A DNA stretch of 64,000 nucleotides from Desulforamulus reducens MI-1 (lineage in GTDB: Bacteria; Bacillota; Desulfotomaculia; Desulfotomaculales; Desulfotomaculaceae): NCBI RefSeq assembly GCF_000016165.1, contig NC_009253.1, positions 434,001 to 498,000 on the forward strand. Reading direction: 5' to 3'. The notes under the pieces are model-generated. The model saw nothing but the letters and a program-made list of their open reading frames with translations, was not told where the DNA came from and made no database searches. The position numbers and the translations under genes are program-made. Of the stretch, positions 56,610 through 64,000 are shown piece by piece (the first letter of the stretch is position 1; the number at the start of each line of letters is the position of its first letter).

Positions 56610-56633
56610 GAACAGGGTAACCATACCCTGTTC
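56610..56633 (-). terminator. Terminator of the carbonic anhydrase gene
   Basis: GAACAGGGTA / TACCCTGTTC with a short loop, followed on the minus strand by a T-rich stretch. Confidence 0.85.
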
Positions 56634-56654
56634 TAATAATCAAATAACAAGTCA

Positions 56655-57239
56655 TTAAGCTGATTGGCCACTGGGTTGCGAAACTTGTTGGTCATTCTCT
56701 AATAAGTACAAACGGTTATCTTCCAGTTGGTACATCATGGGCGCAACCAAAATTTTAGGATACCTTAAACGCAGTCTGTTAGTTTCCGTTATAAGAAAAT
56801 CCATTTCATTACCAATCTCAAACATTGGAGCAAGGTTCTCAAAATGATCTTCGGCAGCTCTTCTGTTCCAGCCCACTTCAACTAACCCGTCAATGAACTT
56901 CTGCTTTTTGGATTTTAAATTAGCCATACCGCAATTGTTATGACCAATTAAAGCAATGGCCCTAACTCCTCCTACGGCGATGGCATAGGATACTTTGAAT
57001 TCAGAGGTACGTAAATTTCCTGCTCCTGTGCGTATTACATAGGCAAATTTTTCCGGAATATTAAGGCGCTTGCGGTTATCCATACACATACCAATTAATA
57101 TTTCTGCGTGATCATACTTTTTGTCAGACTTTGTAAAGTGCTTGTTAAAGTTGTGATATTCAATTAGATTACCAATGGGAGTGTTTAAATACTGAGGAAA
57201 TATATCCTCCCTTGTGTTTATTGGCACAATCTGGGCCAT
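56655..57239 (-). CDS. Beta-carbonic anhydrase-like protein
   Basis: 194 residues. Zinc ligands and dyad: ILIGMCMDNRKR (Cys, Asp-Arg) and ALIGHNNCGMANL (His-x2-Cys), with RTGAGNLR between. This is the beta-carbonic anhydrase pattern, interconverting CO2 and bicarbonate. The long middle insert (KKQKFIDGLVEVGWNRRAAEDHF) differs from classic plant-type enzymes, so activity is likely but not certain. Confidence 0.88.
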   Translation of the reverse strand: MAQIVPINTREDIFPQYLNTPIGNLIEYHNFNKHFTKSDKKYDHAEILIGMCMDNRKRLNIPEKFAYVIRTGAGNLRTSEFKVSYAIAVGGVRAIALIGHNNCGMANLKSKKQKFIDGLVEVGWNRRAAEDHFENLAPMFEIGNEMDFLITETNRLRLRYPKILVAPMMYQLEDNRLYLLENDQQVSQPSGQSA

Positions 57240-57374
57240 TTGTCACCCCTCCTTTGTTAGCCTTTCCTAATAATTTACCAGAAAAGGCTAAATAATTCAA
57301 CAGTTTGTTGTCATTACTTCATATTTATCATATTGTTAACAACATTATCTTCTATTTTACGACATCAATTTTAA

Positions 57375-59208
57375 CTTGGATTCGGAAAGTAACTTTTAGA
57401 AATCCTCTAACGTCAAGGCTTCAAAGTCATTTTTACGTGTAAAAATTTTAGCAAAAAAAAGGGTACACCACTCCTTAGCTGGAAATGTTTTAGTGACCAA
57501 ACCAAATCATTCCAAAGGATGGTGACCCTCTAAAATGATGGTATCACAACTTATTACCACAAATCAACTTGAAACTATGTCCCGTCAACAACGACGTAAC
57601 TTGGAACGCAAATACCAAAAGAAATTAAATTCCCTACAACACCAGACTAGCAAAAGCGATCTTCCGCTTAGGTTTGACAATTCGTCTGTAACCGCTTATG
57701 GAAGTTTTGGTATACTAGAGGCTTTTAAGAAGGCTGTTGATTTACCCGGTATGCTTAAACGGGTCTCTCTTAAGCGGCATCATAACTGTAAATACTCTGA
57801 TACAGAGTTGTTGGATACGATCATTGATGCCCTCTCATTGGGATTATTGCGGTTTTCTCATATGAATGCTCTACAAACTGATCCTGGGTACCAGAAAATT
57901 AAGGAAGTAACACAAGTGCCTGACGAGAGCACCTTGCGAAACTTTGTATCTCTTATATGTGAGCAGGAGGCATTAGACCAATTGTCTCTGGTGAATCAGG
58001 AACTGTTATCCTTAAAGGCCAAATGCGACCAATCCCGCGAAGTCTGGCTGGATATTGACGACAGTGTCCTCACTGTTTTCGGTAAACAGGAGGGATCAAA
58101 AGTCGGTTACAATCCCCGGTATCACGGGCGACCTTCCTACAAAGTAAAAGTAGCGTTTATCTCCGGAACTTGCGAACTGGTCAATGCTGGCTTATATAGT
58201 GGGAATGTCGCCAGTAACGGCCAATTTATGGAGTTTCTTAAAGAGACACTAGAGATCTTAGCCAACCAGAATATCCTCGTAAAAGGCATACGCATGGATA
58301 AAGGTTTTTTTGATGAAGATAACTTCGCCTACCTGGAAGAACAGGGCATTGAGTATATTTGTAAGGCTAAGCTCACCAGTAATATGAAAAAAGTCATTAA
58401 ATACCTTGATGATCAGGAACGATGGCAGCCTTTGAGCAACCACTACGCTGCAGCAGAAATTACTCTTCCATTGCCTAAATGGTCCAAAGCCCGCAGGTTT
58501 GTATTTATCCGTGAAACTCAAGAACCAAAGGTATCTGGTGAGCAACTTAACTTTGACCTAAAGACATTTGATTACCAAGTGATAATTACTTCTAGCGACG
58601 AGTACAACCCAGAGGAGGTATGGCACCAATACAATAAGCGTTGCAATATTGAAAACAAAATTGATGAACTCAAGGTTGGTCTAGGCTTTGAAAAAATGAG
58701 TCAGGCAGAGTTGGATCGAAATATAGCCTTTATGTGGCTCAAAGTATTATCGTATAACATTCTCAACTGGTTTCGCTTGGTCTTATTGGATGGCAAAGAC
58801 AGTCGTGCTGAAGTGCCAACTATCCGCCGCAAAATACTGAATGTACCTGGGAACATTGTAGGCAACGACCGTTACCGCCATATAAAGTTAGCCCCTAATC
58901 CCTGGCTACAAAAGGTTTTGAAAAATGCCAAGGAAAAACTACAAGAATTTCTCTGCACACAGGCATGGGTTGCAGTAAGTTCCGGTTAAACAAACATCGG
59001 ACGACCTAAATATCTGGTGTCACTGATCCCCCAAAAGGGGTCTTATTAACTGTACCCTAAAACCTAGCCTTTATTGGGGTACTTAGGAGTAATACCATAT
59101 TCCAGACGCCAAGAATTTCAGAGACCATAAAAACAGTGGTTTAATGCCCTAAAATTTGGTTATTTGAGGGATTAAGTCAAGCTCGGGAAGCTACTTTCCG
59201 ATTTCAAG
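57375..59208 (+). mobile_element. IS1380-family insertion sequence, copy 2
   Basis: 1,834 bp, apparently identical to 45030-46863 including ends. The 5-bp target duplication is TTTAA (57370-57374 and 59209-59213), different from copy 1, so the two inserted independently. Same orientation as copy 1. It lies upstream of the YaaR gene in a non-coding gap. Confidence 0.93.
57535..58989 (+). CDS. IS1380-family transposase (copy 2)
   Basis: 484 residues, same protein as at 45190 with the full DDE signature (LDIDDSVLTVFGKQEG, RMDKGFFDEDN, NIENKIDELK). Intact reading frame, no frameshift. Confidence 0.94.
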   Translation: MMVSQLITTNQLETMSRQQRRNLERKYQKKLNSLQHQTSKSDLPLRFDNSSVTAYGSFGILEAFKKAVDLPGMLKRVSLKRHHNCKYSDTELLDTIIDALSLGLLRFSHMNALQTDPGYQKIKEVTQVPDESTLRNFVSLICEQEALDQLSLVNQELLSLKAKCDQSREVWLDIDDSVLTVFGKQEGSKVGYNPRYHGRPSYKVKVAFISGTCELVNAGLYSGNVASNGQFMEFLKETLEILANQNILVKGIRMDKGFFDEDNFAYLEEQGIEYICKAKLTSNMKKVIKYLDDQERWQPLSNHYAAAEITLPLPKWSKARRFVFIRETQEPKVSGEQLNFDLKTFDYQVIITSSDEYNPEEVWHQYNKRCNIENKIDELKVGLGFEKMSQAELDRNIAFMWLKVLSYNILNWFRLVLLDGKDSRAEVPTIRRKILNVPGNIVGNDRYRHIKLAPNPWLQKVLKNAKEKLQEFLCTQAWVAVSSG

Positions 59209-59339
59209 TTTAACTATTTTAGCAAATAGAATACAATTAGTAAGTAAATTTATTGAAAAATTTTCCTCATTGCTAAAAAGGGAAATGGTTATATTTAACG
59301 AAATTTAGTACAAAAGCCATTTGTAAGCGGGGGTATAGT

Positions 59340-59783
59340 GTGAAAATATTAGCTATTTCAGGAAATAAACAACAAGCTGGCCAAACCAGAATTCCTTCGG
59401 CTGTAGTGGAAGGTTCCAAGGCGAATCAGCTATTTACTAAATTGCTGGAGAATGAGGAAAAGGATTATGCCCACAAACAAATTAAAGAAATGGTGGAGAA
59501 AATAAAAGTTGCTGGGAATAAATTAAAATCCGCCGCTACGGAAGAGAATATTAGTGAATATAAAGAAGGTATTAAAGATTATCTTACCTTTGTTTTGAAG
59601 AATTATCACAAATTGCGCCATGACCGTAGTGTTAATTACAGTACAATCTATACCCGGGTAGAGATCATTAATAAAGAAGTAGAGGAACTAACAAACAATC
59701 TTCTAAACGAAGAAAAAAGAAATATTGATGTGGTGGCCGAAGTGGACCGTATTACCGGCCTGATCCTTGATGTTTATATGTAA
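59340..59783 (+). CDS. YaaR family protein (DUF327)
   Basis: 147 residues, mostly helical and charged. The middle part (EYKEGIKDYLTFVLKNYHKLRHDRS) and the ending (VAEVDRITGLILDVYM) fit the YaaR/DUF327 family of Firmicutes, function unknown. GTG start with GCGGGGG upstream. Confidence 0.85.
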   Translation: MKILAISGNKQQAGQTRIPSAVVEGSKANQLFTKLLENEEKDYAHKQIKEMVEKIKVAGNKLKSAATEENISEYKEGIKDYLTFVLKNYHKLRHDRSVNYSTIYTRVEIINKEVEELTNNLLNEEKRNIDVVAEVDRITGLILDVYM

Positions 59784-59805
59784 TGCTACCTAAGAGACCG
59801 GAAAC

Positions 59806-59842
59806 AAAGCATAAGCCCCCTTCCGGGGGGCTTATGCTTTGT
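59806..59842. terminator. Bidirectional terminator
   Basis: AAAGCATAAGCCCCC pairs perfectly with GGGGGCTTATGCTTT around TTCCG. The stop codon of the RDD gene lies within its right arm. Confidence 0.92.
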
Positions 59843-60293
59843 TTAGTTCTTTTGTCGTAGCCAAAGTCCCATTGGTTTTCACAACCATTGTCCTGGCTAA
59901 CATGTCATGAATACCTCTGCCGTACATTAAAATTAGTACCATTGTGGTTAACATCCAAAACATCCAGACGGTTTTGATTACCGGGTAGGTCAATAGGTAA
60001 ACTGGGTAAATAGTAAAACTAAATTCCCGCAGCAGGTAGTGGCCAAGGTGTAATTTATCTCCATTAGCAGTATCAATCTTAATTTTCATTACCCGTTTAC
60101 CCACCGTTTGACCATCCCAGAGCAAATTGAGTAAGACAATGGTAACCAGCAGGATACCCCCGCCAATAGTTTCAAGCATTCGTTGATTATTTTGAGTACC
60201 AAACCATAGATAAACAGGCAGAGTGATGACAACTTTATCAATAATGCGAGCAATTAATCGTTCAAAGGGGCTGGCGTAGGAAACATCGTTCAT
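59832..60293 (-). CDS. RDD family membrane protein
   Basis: 153 residues with three hydrophobic segments and the family motif FERLIARIIDKVVI at the N-terminus (R and D residues), followed by NLLWDGQTVGKRVMKIKID. Proposed as small transporters or sensors; function unknown here. Confidence 0.88.
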   Translation of the reverse strand: MNDVSYASPFERLIARIIDKVVITLPVYLWFGTQNNQRMLETIGGGILLVTIVLLNLLWDGQTVGKRVMKIKIDTANGDKLHLGHYLLREFSFTIYPVYLLTYPVIKTVWMFWMLTTMVLILMYGRGIHDMLARTMVVKTNGTLATTKELNKA

Positions 60294-60561
60294 AGAATTA
60301 TCTCCTCCTTAACTCAGTGGGTTGAGAATTGTTACAAAAGTAACAAAATCGATCAATGATTGCAAGTTTTTTAAAGAGGAATTTGCTTCTATTCTTAGTT
60401 TTTTCTATTAAGACCTAAAAAATTTGTCAATTAATTGTTAAGTTTTGGCTAGAAGTTCAGGAATAAAAGATAGTACCATGATGGGAACCAGTATCACAGT
60501 TAATTTTAATTATGATTTAGTGAGGGTAAAACTGTAAAAAATTTTATGGAGAGTGATTGTT

Positions 60562-61197
60562 ATGAAGATATTAGGTATTGTCGGGAGTAAGAGAAAGAAA
60601 GGAAATACTTCTTGCCTGGTTCAGGCTGCCCTTAAATCTGCCGAAAAAGAAGGAGCGGAGACGGAACTTATTTTTCTGGGGGATTACTCTATAGCTGACT
60701 GTAAAGGCTGTGAAGGATGCAAAAAAACTTATAAATGTGTCATAAAAGATGACATGCAAAAAATATATCCACTTCTTCTAGAGGCAGATGGTATTATTAT
60801 GGGTTCCCCCACTTATTTCTATAATATCACAGCAGATGTTAAAGCTTTTATCGACCGATGCTATAGTTTTGAAGTTTTTGCTGAAGATGACCGATCCTGC
60901 TGGGTAGGCATTGGCGAGGCATTAGGTACAAAATATGCTGCGGTAATAGCTGTTTGCGAACAGCATGATGAAAAATACATGGGATTTACCGCTGAAGCCA
61001 TGGCCAAACCCCTCGTTGATCTGGGATATAGGGTGGTAGATACCGTAAAAACTATTAAGGCCTTTGGTATGGGTGACGTATTAAAGGATGAAAATTCTCT
61101 GAAGCAATCCGAAAGGGCTGGGGAAAGGCTTGCCAAAACAATAAAGCTAAGAAAGGAAATAGAGGTAAAATTAAAGGCTAAGCCAATATGTTATTAA
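60562..61197 (+). CDS. NADPH-dependent FMN reductase / iron-sulfur flavoprotein-like
   Basis: 211 residues of flavodoxin-like fold: GIVGSKRKKGNTSCLVQAAL binds FMN phosphate, GSPTYFYNITADVKAFIDRC follows. A cysteine cluster DCKGCEGCKKTYKCVIKDDM resembles the 4Fe-4S motif of iron-sulfur flavoproteins. Likely an electron carrier or reductase in oxygen stress. ATG at 60562 is eight bases from GGAGAG; the GTG at 60553 sits inside it. Confidence 0.88.
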   Translation: MKILGIVGSKRKKGNTSCLVQAALKSAEKEGAETELIFLGDYSIADCKGCEGCKKTYKCVIKDDMQKIYPLLLEADGIIMGSPTYFYNITADVKAFIDRCYSFEVFAEDDRSCWVGIGEALGTKYAAVIAVCEQHDEKYMGFTAEAMAKPLVDLGYRVVDTVKTIKAFGMGDVLKDENSLKQSERAGERLAKTIKLRKEIEVKLKAKPICY

Positions 61198-61361
61198 TCT
61201 AACAGAAGAAGAATTTTTAACAAACAGTATTAAAACTTTTGACAGGGAATTAAAGCCCTAATTTTTTACTCCCAAATATTATTTTTCTTTGGAGGAAGGC
61301 TTTTTTTGACGGCGAATATTTTGCATAGATATGCGGATTGTGGAAATGGAGGTTCCCTGAA

Positions 61362-62225
61362 GTGACAAGAAAAAAACCGAGAGCGCTTACGGCCCTTTTA
61401 CTGTTACTGGTATTTCTGGTTGGTTGTAACCAGTCAACGGATGAAAACACACAGGTACAGAAGGACGAAGTACAAATGACAGCCACTGCACAAAAAACGC
61501 TAAAAGATAAGCAGGCTACAATGGTCATAAGCGGAAAAATTGAGGCTGTTCAGTCAGCCAATCTGGTCAGTAAAGTAGCTGGCAAGGTTGCTGCAGTCCA
61601 TGTGGACATCGGCAGTACGGTAAAGGTCGGCCAACTGCTGGTTAGCCTTGCCGCAGAAGATAAAGCCGCTGAAGTAGAAGAGTCCGCCACATTGGTGGAA
61701 AAAGCCCAGGTGGAATATGACTTGGCCCTAAAGACCTATCAAAGGGGCAAAGAACTCTTGGCATCCCAGGCTATATCCCAAGCGGATTACGATAACCAGT
61801 ATGAAGGTCCCTATAAAAGGGCGGAGGTGGGACTAAAATCCGCCCAGGCTACTTTAAAGAGGAAACAAATCTCCTATGAGGATATGTTTATCAAAGCCCC
61901 CTTTGCAGGCGTTATTACTGCAAAGAACATTAATCCCGGAGAAATGGCGGGCACCCAAAATGCTCTCTTGTCTCTTGTAAACCTGAGCCAGGTAGTTATT
62001 AAGGGAACTGTTGGTGAAAAGGAAATCAATCAGTTAAAAAACGGACAAGAGGTACAAGCAAAAGTACCAGCTATCCCGGGTAAGACCTTTACCGGTAAGA
62101 TTAGCAACATTGCTCTGGCTGCTGACTCCCAAACAAAGGCTTATCCCATAAAAGTTCAACTGGACAACCCTGGTTATATTATGAAACCCGGTATGTTTGC
62201 TGAGATTGTTATCAATAAAAAGTAG
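61362..62225 (+). CDS. HlyD/RND-type efflux adaptor lipoprotein
   Basis: 287 residues with a lipobox (FLVGC) after a short signal. Lipoyl half-motifs (VAAVHVDIGSTVKVGQLLV; MFIKAPFAGVITAKNINPGE) flank a short coiled-coil hairpin, then a beta-barrel domain. Adaptor for an efflux pump. GTG at 61362 is chosen with GGAGGT eight bases upstream; the in-frame start at 61338 has no SD. Leads a cluster with an EmrA-like protein and an EmrB-like pump. Confidence 0.88.
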   Translation: MTRKKPRALTALLLLLVFLVGCNQSTDENTQVQKDEVQMTATAQKTLKDKQATMVISGKIEAVQSANLVSKVAGKVAAVHVDIGSTVKVGQLLVSLAAEDKAAEVEESATLVEKAQVEYDLALKTYQRGKELLASQAISQADYDNQYEGPYKRAEVGLKSAQATLKRKQISYEDMFIKAPFAGVITAKNINPGEMAGTQNALLSLVNLSQVVIKGTVGEKEINQLKNGQEVQAKVPAIPGKTFTGKISNIALAADSQTKAYPIKVQLDNPGYIMKPGMFAEIVINKK

Positions 62226-62257
62226 TCCTTGATTCTCATTAAAAATCGGAGGTAACG

Positions 62258-62911
62258 ATGAAAAAGAAAAAAATATACCTGGTCATGCTGGTGATGGTGA
62301 TTGCCCTAGCCGCAGTTTCTTATTATTACTGGTACCAGAATACACACTACGTTGCCACAGAAGACGCCAGGGTGGATGGGAATATTATTAAAGTCAGCCC
62401 TCAGTTAGCAGGGCAGATTATCGAATTACCCATTGAAGAGGATCAGTATCTAGAAAAGGGTGAGTTTGTGGGCCGTCTGTCCGATGTAACCTTACAACTA
62501 GGTGCCAACCTCGATTTAACTGTAATCAAAGCACCCATAAGCGGCACTATCATTAAAAAGATTGCCCATGTGGGTGAGATGGCAGCCCCGGGTGTAGCAA
62601 TGGCAGTCATGGCCGACTTAAAGGACCTCTACATTACTGCCAATATTGAGGAAAACAAATTGAACAAAGTAAAAGTGGGTCAGATAGTAGAGTACACCAT
62701 TGATACTTTTCCCGGTGTTCAATTTAAAGGAAAGGTTTTGACCATTGGCAATGCGGCTAATTCTCTCTTTTCACTATTACCTCAGCAAAATTCCGGCAAT
62801 ACCTTTACCAAGGTAACCCAACGAATCCCCGTGAAGATCAGCATCGAGGATTACCACAACAAGCGTCTACTGCCTGGAATGAACGCAGTGATAAAAATTC
62901 ATATTCAATAG
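62258..62911 (+). CDS. HlyD family protein, short EmrA-like adaptor
   Basis: 217 residues: one N-terminal membrane helix (VMLVMVIALAAVSYYYWY), then YVATEDARVDGNIIKVSPQLAGQI, as in EmrA, and a barrel domain. The two lipoyl halves are joined almost directly, without the long coiled-coil hairpin of EmrA (about 390 residues), so it cannot span to an outer-membrane channel. Such short forms fit a cell with little or no outer membrane. Confidence 0.87.
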   Translation: MKKKKIYLVMLVMVIALAAVSYYYWYQNTHYVATEDARVDGNIIKVSPQLAGQIIELPIEEDQYLEKGEFVGRLSDVTLQLGANLDLTVIKAPISGTIIKKIAHVGEMAAPGVAMAVMADLKDLYITANIEENKLNKVKVGQIVEYTIDTFPGVQFKGKVLTIGNAANSLFSLLPQQNSGNTFTKVTQRIPVKISIEDYHNKRLLPGMNAVIKIHIQ

Positions 62912-62924
62912 GGGGGTGTTTTAA

Positions 62925-64000
62925 CTGAGTAATAAACAACCCCCACAAAATCAGGGACAGGGTCCTGTCGGTGGGAATACGGAAAACCAGGCAATCCCCT
63001 GGGGGGCATTGATGATCCTGGTAATCGGGGCCTTTATGGCGATTTTAGACAGCAGTATTGTCAACGTTGCACTGCCTCGTTTTATGACCCTCTTCGGTTC
63101 CTCGGCGGATGAAATTCAATGGATTCTGACCGGCTACATGCTAACCTCCGGAGTGGTGGTGCCCATTACCGGTTATCTGGGGGACCGATTTGGCAACAAG
63201 CGTATGTATATCTGGTCGGTGGCAGCCTTTACCATAGGGTCTTTGCTTTGCGGTCTGGCCTGGAGCACCAATTCTCTGACCATATTCCGGGTCATTCAGG
63301 CCATTGGCGGTGGTATGATTATTCCCATCAGTATGGCCATGATCTATCGTATTATTCCTCGGCAGAAGATAGGTATGGCTCTGGGGATCTGGGGTATTGC
63401 TGCCATTATGGCACCGGCCATTGGTCCTACCCTAGGGGGCTATCTGGTGGATCATTTCAGTTGGCAGTGGATCTTTACCATTAACATCCCCATTGGCATA
63501 GCCGCCATTATGTTGTCCATTGCATACCTGGAAGAAACACCGATACAAAAAAATCTGAAACCGGATATTCCTGGAATTTTATTGAGTTCAGTGGGCTGCT
63601 TTGCACTGCTGTTGGCCCTTAGTGAGGGACAGGATAAGGGATGGACCTCCCAGTATATTGTTACTTTACTGGTTCTATCGGCCTTTACGCTAATTCTCTT
63701 TGTCATGTGGGAGTTGCAAGCACCAAACCCGCTTATCGATATCCGGTTGTTGAATAATCCAGTCTTATCTGCCAGTTTGCTGGCCACTTGCATTGCCACC
63801 ATTGGATTATTCTCGGCGGTTTTCTTAATCCCCATCTATGCTCAAAACCTGCTAGGTTATACTCCAATGGAAACAGGCTTAATGATGATGCCGATGGCCC
63901 TTGTAACCGGCTTCATGATGCCCATTAGCGGTAAGCTGTTTGATAAATTTGGTGCCTTTTGGCTTGGTATTGTCGGGATGTCCATTGTTGTGGGGGTAAC
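62925..64000 (+). CDS. MFS multidrug transporter, DHA2/EmrB type (3' end outside window)
   Basis: 358 codons visible. LVIGAFMAILDSSIVNVALP and ITGYLGDRFGNKRMYI are the DHA2 signatures, then RVIQAIGGGMIIPI and AIGPTLGGYLVDHFSWQWIF. The frame is closed by TAA at 62922. The first codon after it is CTG at 62925, six bases from GGGGGGTG. TTG 63009 and ATG 63012 would cut into the first membrane helix. CTG is the best-supported start, which is unusual. Confidence 0.85.
   Translation, partial: MSNKQPPQNQGQGPVGGNTENQAIPWGALMILVIGAFMAILDSSIVNVALPRFMTLFGSSADEIQWILTGYMLTSGVVVPITGYLGDRFGNKRMYIWSVAAFTIGSLLCGLAWSTNSLTIFRVIQAIGGGMIIPISMAMIYRIIPRQKIGMALGIWGIAAIMAPAIGPTLGGYLVDHFSWQWIFTINIPIGIAAIMLSIAYLEETPIQKNLKPDIPGILLSSVGCFALLLALSEGQDKGWTSQYIVTLLVLSAFTLILFVMWELQAPNPLIDIRLLNNPVLSASLLATCIATIGLFSAVFLIPIYAQNLLGYTPMETGLMMMPMALVTGFMMPISGKLFDKFGAFWLGIVGMSIVVGV

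Noticed and set aside
45030-59208. The two IS copies as ends of a composite transposon
   Set aside because: Each copy has its own 5-bp target duplication (TTAAT and TTTAA), so they inserted independently, and the genes between look like ordinary chromosomal genes.
60478-60500. A second CRP-like site (CCAGTATCACA) upstream of the flavoprotein gene
   Set aside because: Only one half matches TGTGA-N6-TCACA; the left half reads GGGAA, so it is not a convincing palindrome.
63119-63484. A 121-codon frame within the efflux pump gene
   Set aside because: It is out of frame with a pump sequence that has unmistakable DHA2 motifs.

Overview
The window reads as a low-to-mid GC, spore-forming, anaerobic Firmicute of the Desulfotomaculum/Desulforamulus type (Peptococcaceae). 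The clues are strong Shine-Dalgarno sites with many TTG/GTG starts, a Spo0M homologue, T-box and yybP-ykoY leaders, a hybrid-cluster protein, LUD/Fe-S oxidoreductases, and a 16S gene with a long insert near its 5' end, as described for that group. The genus is an inference from these features; no database was searched.

Layout. (1) 1-6.8 kb: a sigma-54 activator (cut by the window edge), two palindromes that look like its upstream activating sites, a -24/-12 promoter, a leader terminator, and an acyl-CoA operon (thiolase, crotonase, acyl-CoA dehydrogenase, two-subunit CoA-transferase). (2) 7.0-13.2 kb: a complete 16S-23S-5S operon with three tandem promoters. One 16S loop and three 23S loops carry inserts with arms built from a 7-nt unit TTCGANN. 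Three inserts share a common core; the fourth carries a 23S intervening-sequence protein gene. (3) 13.2-24.4 kb: a decayed tandem duplication. The ancestral cluster seems to have been ridA, a D-cysteine desulfhydrase/cysteate lyase-like PLP enzyme, a TRAP transporter, an unknown gene and pdxS. Each copy has lost genes that the other keeps, and rRNA-operon scraps lie in front of and behind the second copy. (4) 24.4-42.2 kb: housekeeping and stress genes: a decayed pab locus, MerR, Spo0M, HtpX, hemolysin III, Hcp, TauE, a K+ channel, an FAD enzyme, YueI, UppP, TerC under a Mn2+-type riboswitch, DUF1624, BioB, then an MFS/LUD operon behind what looks like a leucine T-box. (5) 42.7-64 kb: DUF1540, NDH-2, PilZ, two identical IS1380-type elements (one splitting an ABC-transporter gene from its ribosome binding site), glycogen phosphorylase, Psd, MgtC, CBS, carbonic anhydrase, YaaR, RDD, an Fe-S/flavodoxin-type protein, and a drug-efflux cluster running off the right edge with an apparent CTG start.

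How it fits together: the left operon is likely a substrate-induced acyl-CoA (butyrate-type) route under sigma-54. The duplicated cluster is likely uptake and lyase cleavage of a C3 sulfur amino acid, with RidA removing the enamine intermediate and PdxS supplying PLP. The most unusual content is the family of heptad-armed rRNA inserts, the reciprocally decayed duplication with rRNA scars, and the T-box in front of a LUD operon.
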